A stretch of DNA of 17,765 nucleotides from an uncultured Ruminococcus sp. Lineage in GTDB: Bacteria; Bacillota_A; Clostridia; Oscillospirales; Acutalibacteraceae. The stretch is from NCBI GenBank assembly GCA_902773395.1, contig CACYEJ010000234.1, positions 1-17,765 of the forward strand. The letters are read 5' to 3'. Shown here in pieces: positions 7,629-13,439 of the stretch. Position 1 is the stretch's first letter; each line of letters begins with the position of its first letter. A program made the translations under genes and the position numbers. Under the pieces are notes generated by a model. That model saw nothing but the letters and a program-made list of their open reading frames with translations, had not been told where the DNA came from and searched no databases.

Positions 7629-8566
7629 TTTGCCGCACCTCCCAGAAGCTCTTCAGCCTGAGTGAAAATCTCGGTAATAATTTCCTCTGCGGTCTGTTCC
7701 TTAGTAATCATACCGGAAATCTGACCGGCAAGTACAGAACCGTTCTTTACATCGCCCTCAACGGCAGCCTTTCTGAGAGCGCCTACGCCAAGGTTTGCAA
7801 CAGTTTCAGCCGTTGCTTCGGGAGCGTACTCCTCTTTAATAAAGTTTCTTGTAAAGGTATTCTTAATGCCACGGCAAGTATTTCCGCCAAAGCGTCTGCC
7901 TGTAGTAGCGGTAGAGATATCGTTCGCTTTAAGAACAGCGTCCTTATAATTCTGATGAACGCCGCACTCCTTTGCAACGAGGAAACGAGTTCCAAGCTGT
8001 ACGCCGCTTGCACCGAGCATAAACGCAGCCGCAACGCCTCTGCCGTCACCGATACCGCCTGCTGCGATAACGGGGATATTCACTGCATCTACAACCTGCG
8101 GAACAATCGCCATAGTTGTAAGCTCACCGATATGACCGCCGGACTCCTGTCCCTCAGCGACAACAGCAGTAGCGCCGCATTTCTCCATTTTCTTCGCCAT
8201 AGCAACAGAAGCGATAACCGGTATTACCTTAATGCCGGCATTTATCCACATCTCCATGAATCTTGCAGGACTGCCTGCGCCGGTTGTAACAACGGGAACT
8301 TTCTCTTCTGTTACGACCTGAGCCACCTCATCGGCATAGGGGCTTTGCATCATAATATTCACGCCAAAAGGCTTATCTGTTGCAGCCTTGGCAATTTTAA
8401 TTTGTTCACGCAAATAATTGCTGTCAGCGTTCATCGCAGAAATAATTCCCAAACCGCCTGCATTTGAAACGGCAGCTGCTAATTTTCCGTCAGCGATCCA
8501 CGCCATACCGCCCTGAAAAATGGGGTACTTTATTCCGACAGCTTCACAAATCGGAGAATTAATCAT
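7616..8566 (-). CDS. fabK: FMN-dependent enoyl-ACP reductase II
   Basis: FabK reduces trans-2-enoyl-ACP in the last step of the elongation cycle and is the flavin (FMN) enzyme that stands in for FabI, typically triclosan-insensitive. The 316-residue TIM-barrel protein of the nitronate-monooxygenase-like family shows PIFQGGMAWIADG near the N-terminus, the catalytic His145 in GQESGGHIGE and the phosphate-binding AAGGIGDGRG (about 168-177). Nitronate monooxygenases are similar, but the position between acpP and fabD favours FabK. AGAGGT lies about 11 bases before the ATG. No FabI or FabL gene is in the window. Confidence 0.93.
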   Translation of the reverse strand: MINSPICEAVGIKYPIFQGGMAWIADGKLAAAVSNAGGLGIISAMNADSNYLREQIKIAKAATDKPFGVNIMMQSPYADEVAQVVTEEKVPVVTTGAGSPARFMEMWINAGIKVIPVIASVAMAKKMEKCGATAVVAEGQESGGHIGELTTMAIVPQVVDAVNIPVIAAGGIGDGRGVAAAFMLGASGVQLGTRFLVAKECGVHQNYKDAVLKANDISTATTGRRFGGNTCRGIKNTFTRNFIKEEYAPEATAETVANLGVGALRKAAVEGDVKNGSVLAGQISGMITKEQTAEEIITEIFTQAEELLGGAAKWVK

Positions 8567-8639
8567 TGTAATATTTACCTCTTTTTATATCATAAAAATT
8601 ATATATCGCCTTATCTTAAAAATTTAAAACGGCGTAATT

Positions 8640-8812
8640 TCACAATTTACTATAACAATTCTATTTAAAAAGAATCTCCGCCCCGAAGCATTGATCACAA
8701 AGTGAATAAATCGTACAAAACGGCTGACCAACGCAGCAAGGCGGAGAATTAGATTTTCGGGAATTCGTGCCGAATCGACTAGGCATTGCCGAAAATCGAG
8801 CTTGACCGTATT
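8640..8812. repeat. Structured acpP-fabK spacer, candidate dispersed repeat
   Basis: This non-coding block lies between acpP and fabK. It contains a 9-bp inverted repeat GATTTTCGG/CCGAAAATC (about 8752-8797) enclosing TGCC/GGCA. A second pair, TCTCCGCC/GGCGGAGA, brackets about 60 bases further left, and a small TCAC-AAA-GTGA hairpin lies between those arms. Nested hairpins, GC content above the flanking spacer and the lack of an open frame are typical of small intergenic repeats. Only one copy is in this window, so repeat status is inferred from form alone. Confidence 0.4.
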
Positions 8813-8821
8813 GGCTGTAAA

Positions 8822-9043
8822 TTAGCCAACCTTCTTCTCAACAGCAGCAACGAGGTCACCAACAGTTTTCATATCCGGTGAAGCCTCGAATTCGATATCG
8901 AACTCGTCCTCAATGCTCATTGCGATCTCTGTGATATCGAGTGAATCAATGCTGAGATCCTCAAACTTTGTGTCGTTACTAATCTCAGAAGCGTCAATGT
9001 CAATCTTCTCTGCAATCAATTCTGCAACTTTCTCAAATACCAT
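8822..9043 (-). CDS. acpP: Acyl carrier protein
   Basis: ACP carries the growing acyl chain on a 4'-phosphopantetheine arm attached by a holo-ACP synthase. The 73-residue acidic protein has the attachment site Ser34 in LSIDSLDITEIA, followed by the helix-II/III acidic surface (SIEDEFDIEF) that docks to Fab enzymes. Length is normal for the family. AAGGAG lies about 9 bases upstream of the ATG. Its stop codon overlaps a small TTGGCT/AGCCAA inverted repeat (about 8811-8828). Confidence 0.97.
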   Translation of the reverse strand: MVFEKVAELIAEKIDIDASEISNDTKFEDLSIDSLDITEIAMSIEDEFDIEFEASPDMKTVGDLVAAVEKKVG

Positions 9044-9086
9044 AATAATTAACTCCTTTATTTTTTCTTTTTTCTATACGAGAAGC

Positions 9087-9191
9087 GAGTTTGTTTAAAC
9101 TCTTACTTCACGTACCCGACTATCAGCTTACCTGCAGCCGAATTATTTAATACGTGAAAAAATTTATTCATTTAAATTATTCTCTCACGTA
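9087..9191 (-). promoter_or_regulatory. acpP leader with alternative stems
   Basis: The 172-base fabH-acpP spacer holds three related words: TTCACGTA (9107-9114), TACGTGAA (9151-9158) and TCACGTA (9185-9191). The middle word can pair perfectly with the first (8 bp) or with the last (7 bp), but not both. Nearer acpP, GAGTTT (9087-9092) pairs with AAACTC (9097-9102) around a 4-base loop. No T-run follows, so transcription termination is not obvious; control of translation, RNA processing or protein binding are alternatives. No ligand or regulator can be named. Confidence 0.45.
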
Positions 9192-9215
9192 ATTTACAAA
9201 AATCATCAAACACTA

Positions 9216-10175
9216 TTACCACTCAAAAATAATAGCGCCGCTTGAAAGTCCGCCGCCAAACGCTGTAAGCAAAATCTTATCACCGCTCTTTAGCATACCC
9301 TTTCTATTCATCTCGTCAAGGGCAATCGGTATACTTGCGCCGGAAACATTTCCGAAACGCTCAATATTCACATACCACTTATCAAGGTCAACGCCTGTTT
9401 TCGGCGAAGCAAAATCTATAATTCTCTTGTTAGCCTGATGCGGAATTACATAAGCAATATCGTCATTACCCAAGCCTGTCTTGTCAAAAAGTTCCTTAAC
9501 ATCATGTGAAATCGAATTAACCGCAAACTTAAACGTAGCCTGTCCGTTCATAAAGAGATACGGCTTCTCCTGCTCCACCTTATAGAATGGAGAGCAGCCG
9601 TCTCTAGCCGGAATGTTGATTACATCGCTGCCGCCCTTTGCGTAGATTACAGAATCATAATAGCCGTCCTCGCAAGCGTCAAGCACAACTGCTGCCGCAC
9701 CGTCACCGAAGATTACGCAAGTACTTCTATCAGACCAATCGAGCAGCTTGCTCATACGCTCCGAACAAACAATCAAAACCTTCTTTGCGCGCTTTCTCTC
9801 TATGTAGCCCATTGCAGTTTCAACGGCAAAAATAAATCCCGAACAAGCAGCGCTTACATCAAACGCAACGCAGCCCGACACGCCAAGTCTGTTTTGAACC
9901 ATACAAGCAAGCGAAGGACACGCCGCATCGCTTGATATAGTTGCGCCAATAATCAAGTCAATCTCCTCAGCGGAAATTCCTGCATTCTCCAAAGCCGCCT
10001 TAGCAGCCTTCTCACCCATGTCGAGTGTTGTATCGTTTACGCTTACTCTTCTCTCTTTGATACCGACACGCTTAGAAATCCACTCATCGGAGGTTTCAAC
10101 TATTTTCGCCATATCATCGTTTGTTACAACATTATCGGGAACATAGCTGCCTGTTCCTATGATTTTAAAATTCAT
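9216..10175 (-). CDS. fabH: 3-oxoacyl-ACP synthase III
   Basis: FabH starts fatty-acid synthesis by condensing acetyl-CoA or a branched acyl-CoA primer with malonyl-ACP. The 319-residue product has the full Cys-His-Asn triad: Cys111 (SAACSGFIFA), His246 (IPHQANKRI) and Asn276 (GNVSGASIP), and ends with the FGGGLSSGAIIFEW pattern. Primer preference cannot be read from the sequence. It is the first gene of the operon, about 130 bases downstream of the promoter, with GGGAG about 10 bases before the ATG. Confidence 0.96.
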   Translation of the reverse strand: MNFKIIGTGSYVPDNVVTNDDMAKIVETSDEWISKRVGIKERRVSVNDTTLDMGEKAAKAALENAGISAEEIDLIIGATISSDAACPSLACMVQNRLGVSGCVAFDVSAACSGFIFAVETAMGYIERKRAKKVLIVCSERMSKLLDWSDRSTCVIFGDGAAAVVLDACEDGYYDSVIYAKGGSDVINIPARDGCSPFYKVEQEKPYLFMNGQATFKFAVNSISHDVKELFDKTGLGNDDIAYVIPHQANKRIIDFASPKTGVDLDKWYVNIERFGNVSGASIPIALDEMNRKGMLKSGDKILLTAFGGGLSSGAIIFEW

Positions 10176-10310
10176 ATTATAGCACTCCCTAAATATATCA
10201 TCTCAGTTGTTAAAAATTTCATTCCTATTATTAGTCCCCTCAGAATAAAAAAGGTTACACTATTTCAGAAAAAATTTTTAAAATAAATCTAAAAAAAATC
10301 TCATATATTT

Positions 10311-10339
10311 AGTATAAACTATTTCAATGTCAAGTGCAA
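10311..10339 (-). promoter_or_regulatory. Promoter of the fatty-acid synthesis operon
   Basis: Minus-strand TATACT (10316-10311) has TTGCAC (10339-10334) 17 bp upstream. A perfect TTGACA (10333-10328) lies directly after it, but only 11 bp from TATACT, so it would have to use a weaker -10 further down. A TAGT-N4-ACTA interrupted palindrome overlaps the -10 and could be an operator. It does not fit the FapR box, whose half-sites are more widely spaced, nor a clear FabT site. Confidence 0.7.
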
Positions 10340-10525
10340 CAAAATTTTGGAATTTTTTGAAAAAAGTTTGCGATTTTATCACTAACAATTTTTATATAAA
10401 AATGAATGTTTTTAATCCGCAAATTTTTCTCCGCAAACAGTACAGAATTATTGAAGAAGATTTTACCAAATATTTTTAAACATACTTTTAACAAACATCG
10501 CACGAATTATGAATACTCGAAAATC

Positions 10526-10554
10526 TTGACATAATTTACTCAAATCATTATAAT
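10526..10554 (+). promoter_or_regulatory. Consensus promoter of MBL lipoprotein/ECF sigma operon
   Basis: TTGACA (10526-10531), a 17-bp spacer and TATAAT (10549-10554) match the housekeeping consensus at every position. Transcription would start near 10561, about 59 bases before the ATG of the lipoprotein gene. This suggests the ECF operon is read, at least partly, by the main sigma factor. Confidence 0.88.
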
Positions 10555-10619
10555 TGTATACAATAGCAGCTTTGCTGTTTAGAAAACTCAACATCATATA
10601 ATACGAGGTGCATAAATTC

Positions 10620-11492
10620 ATGAAGAGAAAATTATCCGCACTAACTGCAATTCTATTACTATTCTCACTCAACATATGCGGCTGCCAAAAGGACAATTCA
10701 AACACCTCCGGCAGCTCATCTGCAAACGAAGCCGAAGAAACCGCTGCTCTTTCAATTCATCACTTTAACGCCGGAAAGGCTGACGCTTGTATTATCTCAG
10801 AGGGAGAGCATTACGTGATGATTGACACCGGAGAAAGCACACTTTCAGACGAATTGATTTCTTATTTTAGCAAAAACAATATTAACTCATTAGATTATCT
10901 TATCATCACGCATTTTGACAAAGACCACGTAGGCAGCGCGTCAACGGTTATCGAGCAGCTTGATGTGGAAAACGTTCTTCAAAGCAACGTTCCGAAAAGC
11001 AGCGAATACTACGACAACTATCTTACAGCACTCGATGAAAAAAACATAACGCCTGTCACTGTTTCCGGCAACTATGAATTTGAACTTGGAGATATGAGCT
11101 TTAACGTAAACGGTCCGGATATCGTTTATGACAGCAACGAGAGCAACAACTCCTCGCTGATTACATCGCTTTACTTCGGGGACAGCAGCTTTATATTTAT
11201 GGGGGACGCCCAAAACGACAGACTAAAGGATTTTATCAGCGTCAACACTACAAAATACGATTATGTAAAAATACCGTATCACGGCAATTATCAGAAAAAG
11301 CTTGACAATCTTCTTGAGAATATTGAGCCGGTGTATGCCGTAATAACCTCGTCTGAGGAAGAGCCGGAGCGTGAGGAGATGTTGGAGATTCTGAACGATA
11401 TGGGAATAAAGTATTATCTTACAAGAGAGGGTGCGATTGACGTCACCTCAGACGGAAAGACAATGAAAATTTTTCAGGAAACTTCGAATTAA
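10620..11492 (+). CDS. Metallo-beta-lactamase-fold lipoprotein (ComEC C-domain-like)
   Basis: The 290-residue protein begins with a lipoprotein signal peptide: KRK, a hydrophobic core to residue 18, then ICGC, with lipidation expected at Cys22. A Ser/Asn-rich linker follows, then a metallo-beta-lactamase fold with THFDKDH (97-103), Asp196 in FMGDAQ, and His221 in KIPYHGN. This arrangement resembles the DNA-uptake-associated MBL domain of ComEC and its stand-alone relatives, thought to be hydrolases outside the cell; the substrate is unknown. The linked YHGN replaces the HHGS common in that group. The ATG at 10620 has GAGGTG 9 bases upstream, so the in-frame GTG at 10608 is part of the binding site. 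A sigma factor gene follows after 19 bases. Confidence 0.85.
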   Translation: MKRKLSALTAILLLFSLNICGCQKDNSNTSGSSSANEAEETAALSIHHFNAGKADACIISEGEHYVMIDTGESTLSDELISYFSKNNINSLDYLIITHFDKDHVGSASTVIEQLDVENVLQSNVPKSSEYYDNYLTALDEKNITPVTVSGNYEFELGDMSFNVNGPDIVYDSNESNNSSLITSLYFGDSSFIFMGDAQNDRLKDFISVNTTKYDYVKIPYHGNYQKKLDNLLENIEPVYAVITSSEEEPEREEMLEILNDMGIKYYLTREGAIDVTSDGKTMKIFQETSN

Positions 11493-11511
11493 AGAATAGG
11501 AGGAGGCTGTA

Positions 11512-12024
11512 TTGCGAGAGGAATATGAGGAAATCTGCCGAATGTATTATAACAGAGTTTATCTCTTTCTCTACAAGCTTTGCGGCAGCAAGGAGCTAAC
11601 TGAAGACCTAACTCAGGAAACCTTCTACCAAACCTTTCTGTCACTCCACCGCTACAAGGGCAGCAGCGATATGTTTACCTATATTGCTTCAATCGCCAAA
11701 CATATGTATTTTAAGCATCTGAAAAAAAACAAGCACATGAACAGCTATTCCGATATAGGCGACATCTCAGAATTCATTACCGACAACGGCGCACTGAACC
11801 CCGAATACATCTTTGAGCAGACATCACGCCGCATTAAGGTTCGTGAACTTATCGAAACTCTGCCCGAAAAGTACCGTGATATTATTCTCTACAGGGTATA
11901 TGCCGAAATGACATATTCGCAAGCAGCCGCCGCAATGAACATAACGGAGAATTCAGCGAAGGTTTTATTTTTCAGAGCAAAAAAGAAATTATCGGAGGAA
12001 CTAAAAAATGGAGATTACGTGTGA
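11512..12024 (+). CDS. ECF-family RNA polymerase sigma factor
   Basis: The 170-residue protein has sigma region 2 (about residues 8-72, with LTEDLTQETFYQTFLSLHRYKG and a FTYIASIAKHMYFKHLKK -10-binding helix). After a short linker comes region 4 (about 110-163, PEKYRDIILYRVYAEMTYSQ with a helix-turn-helix ending in RAKKKL). Regions 1 and 3 are absent, as in ECF sigma factors. Translation starts at TTG 11512, with GGAGGAGG 5 bases upstream. The next Met (residue 11) would cut into region 2. The gene overlaps the anti-sigma gene by 17 bases. The target promoters cannot be deduced from this window. Confidence 0.92.
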   Translation: MREEYEEICRMYYNRVYLFLYKLCGSKELTEDLTQETFYQTFLSLHRYKGSSDMFTYIASIAKHMYFKHLKKNKHMNSYSDIGDISEFITDNGALNPEYIFEQTSRRIKVRELIETLPEKYRDIILYRVYAEMTYSQAAAAMNITENSAKVLFFRAKKKLSEELKNGDYV

Positions 12025-12370
12025 TATAGCAATGGATTTGGTTGACATCTACACCAGCGGCGCGGCAAGCGAGGACACCGAAAGAGCAGTTCAAGAGCAT
12101 TTGCAGTCATGTAAAGAATGCAGCAGCTTTTATGACGGCTACAAAAAGGAGCTCGAAGAGGAAAAGAACAGCAACAGCTCAAATCAGAAATTCACCTATC
12201 AAGCAAGCCCCTACCTTGCCGATGATATTTTAAGCGATAGTTTAAAAACGCTTTCAAGACGGCTTCGCAAAAGGAGAATTATTTCTAACACAATCGGAAT
12301 AATCACAGTTGTAATGGGCGTGGTTTTTGCGATTGGCGAATTTATCGAAACAATAAAAGGAAAGGATTAA
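12008..12370 (+). CDS. ZAS-type zinc-finger anti-sigma factor, membrane-bound
   Basis: The 120-residue protein starts with a zf-HC2/ZAS domain: Cys5, His31, Cys35 and Cys38 (the HLQSCKEC motif). A Glu/Lys/Ser-rich linker, a basic cluster RRLRKRR (84-90) and one membrane segment (about 93-112) follow, with a very short tail. Such proteins hold an ECF sigma factor at the membrane until a signal releases it. Overlap with the preceding sigma gene supports that pairing. With only about 8 residues beyond the membrane there is no sensor domain of its own, so sensing may rely on a partner. GGAGGA lies about 8 bases before the ATG. Confidence 0.9.
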   Translation: MEITCDIAMDLVDIYTSGAASEDTERAVQEHLQSCKECSSFYDGYKKELEEEKNSNSSNQKFTYQASPYLADDILSDSLKTLSRRLRKRRIISNTIGIITVVMGVVFAIGEFIETIKGKD

Positions 12371-12375
12371 ACGCT

Positions 12376-12825
12376 ATGACAGACAAAGAAGCGGTTGAGC
12401 GTATTACCACCTTACTTTGGGAATACGCAGCCGACTACACAGAGAAATCCGATAAAGCAAAGGAACAGCTTCACAAGATTTTTATGGAAGAAAATTTTCC
12501 GCACTATAACCCGATATGTGAAGCGCCTATCCGCACAGTAGACATTCAGACCTCCGAGGAAATAGAGATAATAAGCTGTATATCTCATAAGGAAAAAATC
12601 CTAATTGAATTCAGCATGACCTTTATTGCGATTATCAACCGTAAGAGTGAATTCTTTCACATTGAGGGGTGTACAGTAGGAAATGTCGCAGTGCCGTCTG
12701 CCGAGAGCTTCAACTATGATAAGTATGATTTTGACAGTATGAGCAAATCGCAGCTTGTCGAACACTACAATATATTTTCGCAAAGTGACATTTCCTTTGA
12801 TTTTGTGGAATATATGGGCGAGTAA
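12376..12825 (+). CDS. Hypothetical protein, third partner of the sigma/anti-sigma pair
   Basis: I do not recognise this 149-residue protein. It is acidic, has no signal peptide or membrane segment, and looks like a small mixed alpha/beta domain: a helical N-terminus (about 1-40), then probable strands around TVDIQTSEEIEIISCISH, KILIEFSMTFIAIIN and FFHIEGCTVGN. The gene starts 5 bases after the anti-sigma stop and precedes the operon terminator, so it is almost certainly co-expressed with the sigma factor. It may be a regulatory partner or an output of the system; neither is shown. Confidence 0.7.
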   Translation: MTDKEAVERITTLLWEYAADYTEKSDKAKEQLHKIFMEENFPHYNPICEAPIRTVDIQTSEEIEIISCISHKEKILIEFSMTFIAIINRKSEFFHIEGCTVGNVAVPSAESFNYDKYDFDSMSKSQLVEHYNIFSQSDISFDFVEYMGE

Positions 12826-12873
12826 AGGGTTATGATATTCTATTTGCCAAGAATAATTGCATATAGCACAAAA

Positions 12874-12915
12874 AAGCTATAAATGAGCAGTTTTAAATCT
12901 GCCCGTTTATAGCTT
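12874..12915. terminator. Bidirectional terminator between ECF operon and argS operon
   Basis: Arms at 12874-12890 and 12899-12915 pair over 17 positions with one mismatch and one G-U, around an 8-base loop. On the minus strand the hairpin is followed by six T (complement of 12870-12875), a strong signal ending the argS operon. On the plus strand the tail ATTTGTT is weaker. It lies between convergent stop codons at 12825 and 12934. Confidence 0.85.
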
Positions 12916-12933
12916 ATTTGTTATGGAAATAAT

Positions 12934-13413
12934 TTAATTTTTATTCTTAACTTTCTTGATTACCAAAACTGCCGCTGCCAGAACAACCAAAACAGCTAAA
13001 ATTCCAAATCCGACTTTTGCACTGCCTTTTGATGTTGGAATATTTTCCGACGCCAACGTTGACGCTGCAACAGATGAAGTCATTGATTCTGTTTCTGTCG
13101 CTGCTTCGTCTTCTGAAATCACGCTTGATATTTCGTTTGTGGATTCGCTGTTTGATTCTATCCTAGAAACTGAATTTGATTCGCTCTTTGATTCTGTCCT
13201 AGAAACTGAATTTGATTCGCTCTTTGATTCCAAACGAGATTCAGTCTGTAAACCTGCCTTTGATTCTGTTTGAGAGTTTGTCTTTGATTCAGACGAATTT
13301 TCCTCAGAAGAAGATATCTCCGACTGCTGAAAATCATCTTCTTCCGTCAAGAAGAAACCGTCATCAGGCGCTATCTCCTCAACCGAACCTATTGGACTTT
13401 CCGCTTCGTACAT
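12934..13413 (-). CDS. Ser/Glu-rich repeat protein with C-terminal membrane anchor
   Basis: I do not recognise this 159-residue protein as a family. Residues 1-32 are acidic, and residues 32-110 are a low-complexity Ser/Glu/Asn/Lys tract containing two near-perfect 12-residue repeats (62-85). Residues 134-152 form one membrane segment, followed by KKVKNKN. The end, IPTSKG then a hydrophobic stretch then a basic tail, resembles a degenerate sortase-sorting signal, but no clean LPXTG is present. There is no N-terminal signal peptide, and an in-frame stop sits directly before the ATG, so none is being missed. It could be tail-anchored in the membrane, or a surface-protein remnant that lost its export signal. 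AAAGGA lies 10 bases before the ATG; argS ends 26 bases upstream. Confidence 0.6.
   Translation of the reverse strand: MYEAESPIGSVEEIAPDDGFFLTEEDDFQQSEISSSEENSSESKTNSQTESKAGLQTESRLESKSESNSVSRTESKSESNSVSRIESNSESTNEISSVISEDEAATETESMTSSVAASTLASENIPTSKGSAKVGFGILAVLVVLAAAVLVIKKVKNKN
13151..13222 (-). repeat. 36-bp tandem repeat in the Ser-rich gene
   Basis: Two 36-bp copies (13151-13186 and 13187-13222) differ at one base (13160 versus 13196), and a partial, drifted copy continues to about 13231. Each unit encodes 12 residues of the ESKSESNSVSR type. Near identity points to a recent duplication and possible length variation between strains. Confidence 0.9.
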
Positions 13414-13439
13414 TTATATTATCCTTTCCGCAACCCGTA

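Larger units (their letters stand above)
10176..10607. other. Divergent intergenic region between fabH and the MBL operon
   Basis: This 432-base AT-rich region has no gene. It holds the leftward fab promoter (10311-10339) and the rightward promoter (10526-10554). Between them are a perfect CAAAATTTTG palindrome (10340-10349), TTTGCG (10367-10372) and two CCGCAAA words (10417-10423 and 10431-10437). These may be regulator sites, but nothing identifies the regulator. Confidence 0.6.

Noticed and set aside
7541..8467. 308-codon plus-strand frame opposite fabD and fabK
   Set aside because: It is antisense to two certain genes, Cys/Ser-rich with no family resemblance and no plausible start signals.
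8811..8828. Transcription terminator directly after acpP
   Set aside because: The TTGGCT/AGCCAA stem is short, includes the stop codon and is not followed by a T-run; the operon most likely continues into fabK.
10305..10325. FapR box over the fab promoter
   Set aside because: The TAGT/ACTA half-sites are 4 bp apart rather than the 7 bp in the Bacillus FapR operator, and the flanks do not match.
10463..10705. 80-codon minus-strand frame across the MBL promoter
   Set aside because: It covers a consensus promoter and the lipoprotein signal-peptide codons, has no family resemblance and no supporting start signals.
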